64,000 nt of DNA, from the NCBI GenBank assembly GCA_033239125.1, contig BSWB01000001.1, forward strand, positions 2,740,501 through 2,804,500, written 5' to 3'. Positions 30,475 to 42,116 of this stretch are shown here, in pieces (the first letter of the stretch is position 1; the number at the start of each line of letters is the position of its first letter). Origin of the DNA: Fagopyrum homotropicum. Lineage: Eukaryota > Streptophyta > Magnoliopsida > Caryophyllales > Polygonaceae. A model generated the notes under the pieces. That model was not told the origin of the DNA, did no database searches, and was given only the letters and a program-made list of their open reading frames with translations. The position numbers and the translations under genes are program-made.

Positions 30475-32811
30475 TTACAAGTGCCCGCAATCGTATTGAG
30501 TATGATAAGATTGGTTACGAAAGAGAACAGCCATGACCAAAACGATCACGAGCTTTGCAAACACGGATGAAGTTTCCAAAAGCAAAGCTGTCAAGAAAGC
30601 TTGAGTAGACAACCAGACTAACCTCATTCTCCTCTCATTGATGAACTGATCAATGGCTTCCTCAATTTCACTCACCCAAGTTTTCCCCTTTGAGCCTTCT
30701 CTTACTTTTTCACCCAAGCATCTGGCTATAACAACTGCATCTTCGATCGCTGTTGAACCACCTTGTCCAAGAAACGGGCTCATTATATGCATCGAATCCC
30801 CTGCCACTGTCACGGTTCCTCTTCGAAACTTCTCTAGAAGAACGTTCCATGGTGTTCGGTATCTCAGGTGTGCCAAAGACAGTGATGTTAGGTCACATTT
30901 TTCCGTTGTCTCTATCCTTTCCGCGGGAAAGCCTTTTAGGCACTCTAGAGAAAATTTCTTAATCAACTCTGGGTCCTTAGCAACATTTGAATCTGTTGTT
31001 TGATATCAAGTTATGTTGCATATAAACCGCCAAAAAGAAAGAAGGTTGTAATTGTTGGTATAAGTTAGAGCTTACCTTTCGGATAAAAGTTTTGAACAAC
31101 AAACCAAAACACGAGCTTATCATCAACCGGGACCTTTCCAGATACAATGCTTCCATTTCTTATTCGTATCATTTTAGGCGGTAATCCATGGCCATTTGGA
31201 TAGTTTGTAAAACCTCTCACAACAGATAGATTGAACACCTTCTTTGGCTTCAGCTCAAGGAAGTTCGCCACTGCTGAGTTCGCTCCATCACACCCGATAA
31301 CCACCTAAGACGTGATGATCATAATTCGTCAGCCTATTTGTCCAAGAAACCATGTCAAATGACTTCCATATATATAGTATTTTACTGAATGGTTGTATGT
31401 AACCTTGGCTTTAATTGTGTTTCCATTGCTCAACTCCAAAACCGGAAAGGATGTGATTGCATCTAGCTTGACTGAGAGCACCTCACACTCAAATCTGATC
31501 GTACCATTGGGAAGTTCCTCGGCTAGTACATTGATCAGTTCATTTCGTCCCACGCAACGTGCTTCTCCAACCACCCTAACACAATTATTGCTTGCTGTGT
31601 GATTGATTTGAAACAAAAACTTGGTTGTTCAACTGACAAGTACTTAAAGGACTATAAATTTTGTACAGAAGAAGTAAACTAGTAATTCAGCTAAATCATA
31701 TAAAAATTCGATTTACAATTCTAACACAAACCGTGAAAAATTATAACCATTTTTCATGGTACTTGTCTATTTGAGCTTCAAATTTTCTTTATTCATCAAT
31801 TACATTAACAAGCATAACATAACAGAAGAACCATAGGGGAAAATCAGTGAAACTTACAAGGCGTCAACTTTGGTTTGTCTTCCACTTTGAAGGTCAATAT
31901 TCACTACCCTGATTATATAAAACACAACATATTTAGTCAGGTATGTAGTTTCGCATAGTCTACGTTTACACTTTAATCTTAATTATAACCCCAAGAACAC
32001 CAAGGTGATGTTTGATTGACTTCTACGAGGAAAATCATTCATACTTCAATACTTCATACTATAGTACTTGGTGTTTTTCAATTCAAATTCATGATTCATC
32101 AGTTCAGACAAATTAACCAACAAGCCAAAGTAATTGTGACTAATGCTTTCAAACAAAACCCAAAATTAACAAGGCGGTTTGAAGTTTAAACTTGTGTAAT
32201 TTCCATATTTACTGGTAGATTAAGAATATTTCACTATCTTGATTTGGAAATTCAACTTCCATACCTACCCAATGTTTCAAAAATTAAATTTCTCATCTAA
32301 CATGCTAGAACTCCAACCAAACAAGCCCCACCAATAATCCAAAAATTGACCCTAGTGGATCCCCAGCTTCCCACTTTTTCCATTATTCTCTATTTTGGAG
32401 AATGAAATGAGAACCCGTTGGGCCAAAAAATCTTTAAAATTCTCCAAATATTCTAAAATAAGAAGCTGCTGGATGCTCTAACAACACATTTACCAAGTCA
32501 CCATTTGGACATTTCCACAAACACCTTACACGCACCATTTGAATGTAAGAACAAGCTTGATTAAAAAGATAATGAATTAAGACATACTCCTGAAGAGGAA
32601 TAGGCGATGTGAGCCTGAGCTTAGATCCGACGCCGAGCTGATCGAGGGCACGCCAACCGTTAGCTTGAATTGCGATTCCAGAACCACACGAACGCAGCGT
32701 TTCGGACCTTTCGAGCACTAAACTCCTCACTCCCTTTCTGTGGAAAGCTAGCGCCGTCGCTAGCCCGCAAATCCCAGCCCCAACTATCACGATCTCAACT
32801 TCTTCTCCCAT
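30475..32811 (-). CDS. FAD-dependent monooxygenase, MO1-like, copy B (five exons)
   Basis: Exons 32811-32588, 31908-31858, 31575-31404, 31304-31076 and 30992-30475, each with GT/AG borders, join to 1194 bp, or 397 residues with no internal stop. It has GAGICGLATAL (residues 11-21), GCDGANSAVAN near 153, and GDSMHIMSPFLGQGGS near 290, the FAD and NAD(P)H contact motifs of flavin hydroxylases such as MO1. The C-terminus has a hydrophobic segment (KLVIVLVMAVLF) before YHTQYDCGHL, suggesting a tail anchor. Exon lengths are identical to copy C and the coding sequences are very similar, so the two are recent duplicates in inverted orientation. A TATA-like TGTATAAGAGT lies about 45 bp upstream of the ATG. 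Arabidopsis relatives respond to pathogens, which is family knowledge only. Confidence 0.9.
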
Positions 32812-33716
32812 AACTGCTGCAAATTCTCAACTTAGAACCCAGATTACTCTTATACAAAAGACATGAATGTGGCAAGTGGATTTGCTTATGCCAATTTAGA
32901 CATTAAAAGATATATATTAGAAGAAACGTAATGCATGACATACGAATCTACCAAATAAACTAAACATGAACCCGCCCAAACTTTAAATAAGGAATAAATT
33001 ATTCCGATCCGGATCGATTCAGTTGTTGATTAGTCATATTCGTGAATCATTTAGCACTGCTTCCACTCTTATTAAGAACATAACATAAAATGATAAACTG
33101 AAAAAATAAAAATCTGGTAAGAAAAAACATGAGATTGATCTAGTAAACAAGGCTCTGAAAGGGTTTATGAAGCTAATTATCTCATTTATTGCTTTGTCAA
33201 TGTAGTTTACTGTCCTTTTGAAGCTAATTATCTGAATATGATTGATATAGAGTGGATCGTCGAAGCACAACTACAAGAAGCTTTTCTTGGACATGATAAA
33301 TAATGAATTAGAGTCTTATTTGCTAGTTGCAGCATGCAAATTAAAAATACAAAAACCAAACTAAAAGTAAAAATCGAACAATCGTATGATGCTGAACCAG
33401 GTCCGGTCTAATAACCGGTGCGACATTTTCAACTGAACAAGGCCCAAGATTCAACCAGATTCAACCTGGAATGCTTGCCCAACTGGTAAATAAGTATCAT
33501 TTAGCTTTGTTGGAGCTAAGGAAATGGACTTTTTACTTGTATTACCTTAGTGCTTAATTCTTTCATATTATTTCAGTTTTATTAAACCATGTTTAGTATT
33601 TAAAATATAGTTTATCAAGCTATATAGTAAAACAATGCATTCGACGAAAGGACTTATATGTTAGGTTCACACAATATTATATTGTCGATGTAAAATATTC
33701 CACACATCTCAACATT
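32812..33716. other. Upstream region of copy B, holds the empty site of the copy C MITE
   Basis: Sequence at about 32895-32940 (-) matches the upstream region of copy C on both sides of the MITE at 50925-51302. Here the TTAATGTCTAAATTG block is continuous, so this is the pre-insertion state. Further out, 33270-33340 resembles 44330-44400, the left edge of the duplicated F-box block. No gene seen. Confidence 0.7.
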
Positions 33717-34115
33717 ATTGTTCCAAACAATATCCGGCCACTTTTGGTGAACAATATGGACTCCATTGGATATCTTGCAAAGTTGTCATGACTCCGAATA
33801 GTTAGTAGTTTAGTCCACAATTCAGTCACAGATCACCAACTTGTTGTTATGGTTTGTAGTTCATTGATCTATGACATCCAATACAAAGCACCATTAACCT
33901 CCACAGATATCATAAAAGTATTAAGAGGTATCAAAGCTGCAGGACAGTTCAGATTTTTCCAAGTGCAGATGAGTAAAGAAAAAACATGAAACCTGCAGCT
34001 TGAGGTTTGGTTCAGCATTTCAGTCAAATTTTGCACAACCACCAGACAGATGAGGCCATTGACAAGAGAATTCCATTGACTTACATACACTCTTCCATTC
34101 ATGCCTTTGCTGTAA
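33717..34115 (-). pseudogene. F-box gene remnant 1
   Basis: Scattered pieces of the neighbouring F-box gene on the same strand: the LTRSPVLF-type 3' region near 33720-33800, the segment CRFHVFSLL plus WKNLNCPA...VEVNGALYW (33880-33990), GLICLVV (34040), and a piece of the F-box near 34080-34110. Large internal deletions join them out of order of spacing. A similar remnant sits in the same relative place at 44490-44765, so it was duplicated together with the intact gene. Confidence 0.75.
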
Positions 34116-34410
34116 TAGAATACATCTTGCAAATTACATGAGACTACAAATGTAGTCTACTATAACCAAACTAAAAATACAAAAGCCTGTTCTGATGAGC
34201 TACAAAAAACCCAGAATGACAGAAGAATACAAAAACCTGTTGGCCGCAATGTGCAGATTCAATGGAAACAAGTATACGAAAATCAAAAGTACAAAAACCA
34301 AACTAAAAGGAGAAATAGAATGATAGAAGAATCATAATAGATTGATTGTCTATGACTAATAACATGCTGAACTATAAAAAAACCCAGAAAGTTGTTCTTG
34401 AATTAAATCA
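34116..34410. other. Downstream region of F-box gene 1
   Basis: Sequence shared with 45100-45300 (for example TATAAAAAACCCAGAA and TTGTTCTTGA), confirming the block duplication. No gene. Confidence 0.6.
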
Positions 34411-35577
34411 TTAGTAAGATAAAGCATCGGGTCGATCTAGTAAAACAAGGCTTTCGACAAAAGGAGTCATCCTCGAGATTTCTAGTACGTCGTCTACCAT
34501 GTCCTTAACTGTCCCAAACAATACTGGACCACTTTTGGTGAAACATATGGGATATCTTGGATAATATACAAAGCTGTCATGAATCCGAAGAGTTAATAGT
34601 TTAGTCCACGATTCTGCCACTGCATACTCCTTCATCACCCACAGATCATATTCATTCATATATGACAAACCTGTTCCGGCTGTGGTAGAAAGAAGAGCAA
34701 ACCACTCTTTGTATTTCACTTTATCACATTCACACCTTAACGTACCCTTTGTCAGAGATTCAGGCATATCCATCTCCCCAAATAACTCACTAGACAAGTT
34801 AAATGTCACAATCCGTTTGTTGCTACCATTCCAAGTTTCACTACAAATCCAATGCAAAGCACCATTAACCACCACAGATGTCATACAAGTATGAATAGGT
34901 ATCAAGCCTGCAGGGAAGTTCAGATTCTTCCAACAACCCTTTAGTAAAGAAAAGACATGAATCCTGCAGCTTATGGTCTGCTCAAGCATTTCAGTCAAAA
35001 TGTGCATAACCTTGTAATCATTGGTAACTGAATCATAGCCAAATTCAAATTCATAAATGGGATAAGTTGGACGAGTAGGACGAATGAGAAGACTTGGAAT
35101 AGTGGGAAGAATAATAAACTTCCTTACACTTGGGTTCCATAACACTATCATTGAAGTTTGGCGAACAGGCAGACATATGAGGCCATTATAAGTTCCAATT
35201 GGATTCATCAAATTCAATGGAAAAGGGTTTCCACAAACTGAAGATAAAGCTACCCTGAAATCAGAAGAAGGAATTACTGCGCCCTTTGTATATTCACCCT
35301 TCGTATTATCGAAATCCAAAAACAAAAACTCAGAATTGAACCGAGACACATTACTGGGGAAAGAATAATAAGATACCAGAAGCCGATCACTACTTTCGCT
35401 ACTGGTTTTCAGATGGTTGAGAATGAAAGCAGAAGTCTTGATTAGAGAATTCCATGACTTATCTACACTCTTCCATTTCAGCAGTGAATTGATAGGAACC
35501 CTAACAAGAATTTCATACATAATATCGCCTGGTAGTTTCTGAGCGCCGTTCCTCTGTTCCCCTTTGCAATTCATCAT
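34411..35577 (-). CDS. F-box protein with F-box-associated domain, gene 1
   Basis: Single exon, 388 residues, from the paired ATG at 35577. The F-box (about residues 13-55) reads KLPGDIMYEILVRVP...LLKWKSVDKSWNSLI, the SKP1-binding face of SCF ubiquitin ligases. The rest is an FBA-type substrate-binding domain with GTYNGLICLP, VLWNPSVRKFIILP, FEFGYDSVTNDYKV, VVNGALHWI and DLWVMKEYAVAESWTKLL, ending VESLVLLDRPDALSY. It is intact and closely related to gene 2 (45321-46490). Its targets cannot be predicted. This family is large, intronless and fast-evolving in plants, and local duplicates like these are the rule. Confidence 0.93.
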   Translation of the reverse strand: MMNCKGEQRNGAQKLPGDIMYEILVRVPINSLLKWKSVDKSWNSLIKTSAFILNHLKTSSESSDRLLVSYYSFPSNVSRFNSEFLFLDFDNTKGEYTKGAVIPSSDFRVALSSVCGNPFPLNLMNPIGTYNGLICLPVRQTSMIVLWNPSVRKFIILPTIPSLLIRPTRPTYPIYEFEFGYDSVTNDYKVMHILTEMLEQTISCRIHVFSLLKGCWKNLNFPAGLIPIHTCMTSVVVNGALHWICSETWNGSNKRIVTFNLSSELFGEMDMPESLTKGTLRCECDKVKYKEWFALLSTTAGTGLSYMNEYDLWVMKEYAVAESWTKLLTLRIHDSFVYYPRYPICFTKSGPVLFGTVKDMVDDVLEISRMTPFVESLVLLDRPDALSY

Positions 35578-35639
35578 CTTCCCGGAAAAGATTGCGAGGT
35601 TAGGGCTTTCACACGCCGCCGACTATCAGAGCGAGGCAA

Positions 35640-36149
35640 ATATAAATTTTACAAGTTGATTTACTAATTAATGGGGATATATATATATAAATATATATAT
35701 TAATGGGGCTATATATATATATTAATTTAAAATTTTAATATAGTCGGTTAACTAAATCTCTAGATTATCATGGAATTTAAAGATTTAAAGCAAATGCAAA
35801 TTTTCAAATTTTGGTTTTTGTTTTAATACTATCCAGTGGTTCGTTCATTTGAAAAATCACGTTGCAATAACCCATAACCCATTAGAGTGTTGGCAAACAA
35901 AAAATATAAATTTGGTTTCGGTGATAAAGAGAATTAGTGATTTGGAGCGCAACTAGTCGCGTTTGTTCTAAATAAAAAAATGGTTAATTAGTCATCAGTT
36001 GAGGTGGTCAGACCCCTAGCATTATGCTTAATCAATACATGATAACCAATCGTAAAGTTGAAAGCATAGGGAGTAAGATAATACGCGACAAAGTTGGCCT
36101 CACAATAGATATGTCGGAAGTGGATATTCCAATTTATTTTAATAAACTA
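35640..36149. other. AT-rich upstream region of F-box gene 1
   Basis: TA-rich sequence with ATATATAT runs near 35680-35720, similar to 46560-46740 upstream of gene 2. No further gene. Confidence 0.5.
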
Positions 36150-36154
36150 TTGAC

Positions 36155-38193
36155 TATAACGCCCAGAATTTTAATTTTGATAGGCGAGCGGTTTGCTAGT
36201 CTTTAGTGGTAGTCACCGCCCCTACGGCATTAGAGAACAACGGTCTCGGCAATCCGCGGGCGCGGCTCAAGCATTCTGCAGGCGCGGTGATCTGAGTGTA
36301 CGGGATTTTTATTCCGTCTTCTTCCGACCTATCCTTTTGAAGTTACAACCCCACCTCATTACCCTAACCTTAAGATGACCTTTAGCCAACCTTGGCCATT
36401 TGTTTTCTCACATAAAACAGTTTCCCCTTTCCCATTTCTCATTCATGTATCTTATCTTCTCTCCCTTTCTCCCTTCTCTCTTTCATTATCTACCATATCC
36501 GTCTCCTTCTTGTGAGCTGCCAAGTAAGGGTGGACTACAAATCCGTGCTGTAGAATAAGTCTCCTTCTTCTTCGTCTCTTCTTGTTCCTTCTTGCAACCC
36601 TAGGGTTGTGAAAGCCATGGACTCACTAAAGAGAGTCTTTTCTTGTGCTTGCTTGTGTTCTTGATTGCTTAGGTTGTGGAGAAGGGTTGTGATCTTGTGA
36701 TGGAAGCTAAGGGACGAACAAGCCAACTAAGGAGGCAATAGGAGATCTGCTACACATCAAAGAACCGAAGAATCGTCGTTTTTGGAGATCAGCCGCGGGG
36801 GCGGGTCCTGTGAGCCGCGGGGGCGGATTTTGTGAGCCACGGGGGCGGATTCTACTCTTCCGCGATCACGTCTTCTGAGTTTCGCGGTCGCGTCCCTTCA
36901 CCAGTAGGTCCTCGATCTCTTGAGCTCTTCATTCCTTTCTTCATCTTAGTGTTTGATCCATCTTAGTATCATATTTAGGTTGGCTTAACATAGCTTATAT
37001 GTAAATGTCAAGTAGTGGCTTTGAAACTTAGGTGAGAGTTTGAGGATTGTTGAACGTCCTAAGGCTTGAGATGTTGATGTTATCTTGTGAGGTGTTGTTA
37101 GACGTTGAGTTATCTAGTTTGATCTTATGAGAATCTAAGGCTTGAGATTGTGGTTATATGGTTGATATTGTGGATTCTAGGACGAGAGTATCCTAGCATG
37201 TGTTGTGATGGTTGTGATCTTGTGAGATCGTGATGACTAGGAGTTGTTATCCTAGTATATGTTGTTATGGGATATGTTCTTGCAAGATCATTGGGACTAG
37301 AAGTCTAAGGACTTCTAGCATGTGAGAGAGATGTTGATTGTGTGCCTTGTTTGATCAGGCGTTGAGTGCTTTCCTGCGGGAAGCTGAGTACGGGTTATAG
37401 CGGGATTATCTTTGAGAAGGTAAGTCCAAGGACTCACTTAGCTAGCTTCTGCATATTAGTTGATGTGTGATGGTGATGTGTGTTTAAAGTTACATTATAA
37501 CAATGAAACCGGACTAGGACGACCTTGTTATATTATAATTGGCCCAAGTGTATGATAACGGCCGATGACATCACTGTCTAGCTCTTGCGAGAGCTAGGAG
37601 GTTCTCTGCGACTATCCCAAGCAGCCGGCTTGTGTGTGTGGATGCATCAAAACCATTCCTTGTTGGTATACGGGGACATAGGCAAGTTTCGGGGATTCTC
37701 GTTTAACAAACTAAAGTTGAATTAGTAATGAGAATAACATAAATGAAAGATAATAAACCGACTTGTGTGTGTGAGCATGATATGTGTTTATGTTGACTTA
37801 TGTGTGTATATGCCTTTACCGTTTTTCTAATGCTTGGAATGTTAGCTAACGGTTTTATACCGATGTTGTAGATGTCCTACATGTTAGGGATGTTGCCGAG
37901 TGATCCGGAGGAGTACGTGGGCAACCGGGGTTCCCGTACATTATGAGAAGGGATTGAGTTTATCTTATTGTTGCCGTTTGAACGTTTGATGTTGTTGTGG
38001 TTTTGTAAGAACTCCGTCGGAGTCTCCTTTCGTTGTATTCGGGATCATAACATTTGCACTAAACTATTTCGTTTTGCCTTTTATTTGTGCCATGTTTCAA
38101 GATCCGGTGAAGTTTTTGTCAGGATAAGGGTCGGGACCCATGGTGAGGTCTTAGCTCGTAGCATCCTGAGTCCCTCAGATTTGGGGTGTTACA
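36155..38193 (+). mobile_element. Solo LTR of a Ty3/gypsy element with 5-bp TSD
   Basis: 2039 bp from TATAACGCCCAG to TTTGGGGTGTTACA. The direct repeat TTGAC stands on both sides (36150-36154 and 38194-38198), the 5-bp duplication of LTR retrotransposons. There is no primer-binding site or coding region, so the element was reduced to one LTR by recombination between its two ends. The first dinucleotide is TA instead of TG, probably a point change. Shared LTR landmarks: AAGTCCAAGGACTCACTTAG near 37420, AAACCGGACTAGGACGACC near 37505, and GGGTCGGGACCCATGG near 38130. Confidence 0.9.
36788..36860. repeat. Minisatellite of GAGCCGCGGGGGCGG units inside the solo LTR
   Basis: Three tandem units of about 23-24 bp with core CGGGGGCGG, in an otherwise AT-rich LTR. 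The reversed LTR at 21019 has a related CGGGGGCGG patch, so this is a feature of the LTR family. Confidence 0.8.
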
Positions 38194-38549
38194 TTGACAT
38201 CAAAGTACTAGAATGGCAAACGGATGACGCCGGTTGATATTTTTACCAAGGAGTCCAACTATCAACAGTGAGTCGGTTTCCAACTCAATCATTTGATAAC
38301 CACTCTCCCACACTAACATTATTCACAAGTAAACATTGCCAACAATTCAGTCACGGGAGCACATAAATACCAATGTTACAAAAAAAATCCCCTTTACCAT
38401 TCGCCTACACTATTTCTAATAATACATGTCGTAGAAGCATGTCCGTCTTCTCTAAACGCCCCATCGGATTTTATCTTCATGACTCCAGCTCCCGGTTTCA
38501 TCTAGTGAATGGGCACGTAAGACTTTGTTGGTGTCATAGTCTTCTCAAT
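38194..38549. other. Spacer between solo LTR and LINE remnant
   Basis: No gene recognised. From about 38450 it may already belong to the LINE remnant, because GTGTCATAGTCTTCTCAATG near 38530 is shared with 47075. Confidence 0.45.
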
Positions 38550-39115
38550 GAAATCTTTGCGAACCCTTGCATATTCTGAGGATACACTACATATGAAGAG
38601 CTTCATATCACCTTTGAACGTCTCGTTCTTGAAGACGACCGCATTGCGTCACTTCCAGGTCCACATAGACTAACTGCAAACACATCTTTCAACAAAGCAA
38701 GTATTATCGAAGTATTTAAGGGAGCATAAATTACCTCTCAACCAAGTGGAAAAACACTTCTTTCAACAAGCAAGTATTATCGAAGTATTTAAGGGAGCAT
38801 AAATTACCTCCCAAATGCTCAATAACCCTAACCACATTTGCTTAGTAGTTCTACAATCTCTGAAGAGGTGAGCCTCCGTTTTGGGACTGCCTTTGCAAAC
38901 CCCGCACAAATCCGAGGTGGTAATGTGTCTTCTACAACGTTCATTGTTGTGAGCACACCACCTTTCATGAGTTTCCACACAAAAACATTAACACGCTCAA
39001 ACACATTAAGCATGTAGATACTCTTGTAAACAACCCAAGTCATCGTAGATAAGTCCTCGTCGACTTTAATAAGCTCGTAAGTAGTGGAAGATGAGAACAA
39101 ACCATTCGCATAAAG
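38530..39115 (-). mobile_element. LINE remnant: zinc-binding RT-associated domain
   Basis: On the - strand, FERVNVFVWKLMKGGVLTTMN and, in a shifted frame, CGVCKGSPKTEAHLFRDCRTTKQMW form the C-x2-C...H...C domain that follows reverse transcriptase in plant LINEs. Downstream sequence to 38530 corresponds to the linker before RNase H. Part of it (about 38690-38800) is an internal direct duplication of CAAGTATTATCGAAGTATTT. A related but shorter copy lies at 47030-47325. It ends where gypsy sequence begins near 39120. Confidence 0.8.
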
Positions 39116-39122
39116 AAACTGA

Positions 39123-39295
39123 TGTAATATCCGGAATTTTTATTCCGTTTAATTCCGATGTAATATCCGGAAGTAGTCGACGGTAATAAGCTCGTAAGTA
39201 GTGAGACTACGACATACCAGTTTATTTATGGAAGTTGTTTAATTAAGTACATTGTTCTAAGTTTCAGGACGAAACTTATTTTAAGGGGGTACTGA
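39123..39295 (+). mobile_element. Scrambled 5' LTR start plus end of gypsy internal region with PPT
   Basis: TGTAATATCCGG, the LTR start, appears at 39123 and again at 39159. Then comes a 28-bp piece, GTCGAC...TAATAAGCTCGTAAGTAGTG, which also occurs in the LINE at about 39059. Then comes TTCAGGACGAAACTTATTTT, typical of the last bases of a gypsy polyprotein region, and the polypurine tract AAGGGGGT at 39283-39290. So a few bases of a 5' LTR, LINE filler and the very end of an internal region precede a complete 3' LTR. Confidence 0.7.
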
Positions 39296-42116
39296 TGTAA
39301 TATCCGGAATTTTTATTCCGTTTAATTTCGAATCAAATCGGACTTCGAGCCGTTGACGGTTTCTCCTTTCTATCTAGTATTTCTTTCTTCACAAATTTTA
39401 TCATTTTATGTAGAATTTAATTCACATAAAATGATGGAATTATATTAAAACCTAATTTTTATAATTAATCCTTAACGACGACTTTTGACGAGACCATGAC
39501 GAGTCATGACAAAACCATGACAAATTCATGACAAGGCCATCCATGGGCTTGACAAGGCCATGACGAGTTTTGACAACTCAGCCCACCTTTGTTTTTACAA
39601 CTTCAGCCCACCTCAAGTTCTTACCTCAGCCCACTTTCTCTCTTGTTTTCAGCCAGCCTTGCCTTACCTCAGCCCACACTCCTTTCTTCAGCCCGGCCGG
39701 GAGCTAGCCAAGCAGCCCAATGAGACATCTAGCCCACATACAGCCGTTTCTCTTCTCCTCCTTATGCTTCACGTAACGGCTAAGAGGTATGCAATAACTA
39801 CCGGAAATCACGCTGAAGTTTATTCCCTTCCTTCAACAGCAAGGCCAGATCGCCTCACCTTCCGTCTGGTAAGTAACACACCTTTTCTTTCCTTCTCCGG
39901 ACGCAGAAGACCATTAGATCTCGTATCCCTCGCTGTTGCCAGGATAGCCTTGCACTAGCCTTCTCTGTACGCACCCAGATACCCTACTCTCATCCCCTCT
40001 GCGTGTCTACAAATGTAACCATTGAAGCCCATTGTTTCTCTCGATGCCACGAGTCTTGCTCTGTTCCTTCCGTGGACTGCAATACCGAGATATGATCGAC
40101 TTCCTATCTAGTCGAACGAAGATGATGTTGCCTCTGCAGGTCGTACTCACCTCTCCAGCCTAGACGCCTCTGCAGTGACCGAGAGAGAGAAACTGAACCC
40201 AGGTAAGACACTCGCTCCATCTCGCAGCACAGGAACCCAACCATCTCAGTCGCCCTAAATCTCTTGGCAGTCGCACATCCTTCCCTCTTCTGTGCAACAA
40301 CTAGCTCGACAACAATCTTGGCTCACCTTTTCACTTCCCTTCGAGTCTCGGATTCGGGTAAGGCTTGTACCCCTTGCTACACTATACTTTAGTCCACCTT
40401 TCCTTGCCTAACATGGACCATTTTTCGTCTTTAAACCTACTCAGAACAACTATAGGAGAGCTGTACAGATTCATGCATTTTCTGAGTTTTCGGAAGTGAA
40501 AAACAGTCAACTTCGGGTCAAGATTTGAGTAAGTTATACTCCTCCTTTGTTTCTGAATTTTGGATATGTTGTAGTCAGTAGTATATAGTAGATCATACTA
40601 AAATTTGGGAAGAATCGGAGTTACGGTTTGAGAGTTATGATGTTGCAAAGTTGACTCCTCATGTAGTTTTTATAAGTGAGCTGAGTGTTGATAAAAACAA
40701 CATGTGATGCAGTTTTGTGGGATGGTTTTGAATAGGCTTTTTATCTCCTTTGCTGCTGAATTTTGGATATAGTATAGATAAGATTTTATAGTAGAACATA
40801 TCAAAATTTGGGATAAATCCAGCTAACGGTTTAGGAGTTATGATTTTTTTTTTTTCAAAGTTAAGACAATGTGCTTTTTGTTAAGTGTTGTAACCAACTT
40901 TGGGAATTTTTGCAGGAGTGATGGTTGAAAACTTTTAAGAAATTCTTGCTCCTAGGAGTAGATGAGATATCATAGATGATCTAGGGAATTATTTCGGAAT
41001 TTTTATAAGATTATTCAAATTTTATATTTGAAGCCGAAGTTGGACCTTAACGATCTTTCCGAAAATAGGGAAATGGGTAAATTGCCAGTTTGTAACCAAA
41101 CTCATCTTTAGGAGTTAGAATATGACTCTTTAGTCTCAAATAAGAGTTTAGGCATGAATTAGGGAATTTTTGGAAGTTTCGAGACCAAGGGTAAAATAGT
41201 CATTTTACCATAAATTAATACTGCAATCAATTCCGTTCTATTAAGACCTACTATCTTAGAAGTCTTAGACTTCTAATCACCTAGAAAGTGTGCTGACACA
41301 CTTGCCTCCTTTGACAGGCCACTGAATTCCTACTATACAGATCGATTTGCGAATTAGAAAGTCGAGATCTGATTCAGGTAAGTCCACGGACTTACTTAGC
41401 TGGCTTCTTGTATGAGTGTAATGTGTATGAGTGGTGTTTGTTAGTTATGATAAACAACGAAACCGGATTAGGCCGACTTTATTATTTATGTAATTGACCC
41501 AAGTGTATGATAACAGGTCGTGACATCATCTGTCTAGCTCTTGCGAGAGTCTAGGAGGTTCCCTGCGACCAGCCCAGTCAGGTAGACGGTCAGATGCATT
41601 AGTACCGTTCCTTGTACGTTGGTAAACGGGGACAGGGGCGAGGTTTGGGAATCCCTCGTGTCACAAAATAAGTATCATTAGTAATGACATATCACCTAAT
41701 TAAAGATAATAAAAGGATTGAGTGTTGCATGTTGATTGTGTATGTTGTGTGTTTGTGATTTTACCATTATACTTATGCATAGTATGTTAGCTAACGGTTT
41801 CATACCGCTTGTAGATGCCTTGCAGGTTAAGACAGTTGTAGAGAGATCCGGAGGAAATGGTCAGCCAGGTCCACGTACTCATATAGTTGGGGACGGGGAT
41901 GTCTTATGTTCTTCATATGTGTCGTTTTAGTATCTTTTCTTGTAAGGTTGATACATATTCTACATGTATATATTGTTTAAATTAAGTTTTCAAAAATTTT
42001 ATATACTTTTGTGCCTTGTTGTAAGATCCAAGTAAAATTGTTGCAAACTATGGTCGGGACCCATTGTGAGGTCCTAACCAGTAGCTCCCCGAGTTCTCAA
42101 AACTTGGGGTGTTACA
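39296..42116 (+). mobile_element. Ty3/gypsy 3' LTR (2.8 kb)
   Basis: Begins TGTAATATCCGGAATTTTTA directly after a polypurine tract and ends ACTTGGGGTGTTACA. Internal landmarks match the other LTRs: AAGTCCACGGACTTACTTAG near 41380, AAACCGGATTAGGCCGAC near 41460 and GGTCGGGACCCATTGTGAGG near 42050. The body also has an imperfect duplication (TTTTGGATATGTTGTAGT near 40558 and TTTTGGATATAGTATAG near 40752). No internal region follows, and the right flank is LINE sequence. Small open frames inside it have no support. Confidence 0.85.

Noticed and set aside
39560..39958. 132-codon frame (+) at the start of the gypsy LTR at 39296
   Set aside because: Lies wholly within the LTR and is serine/proline-rich by composition.
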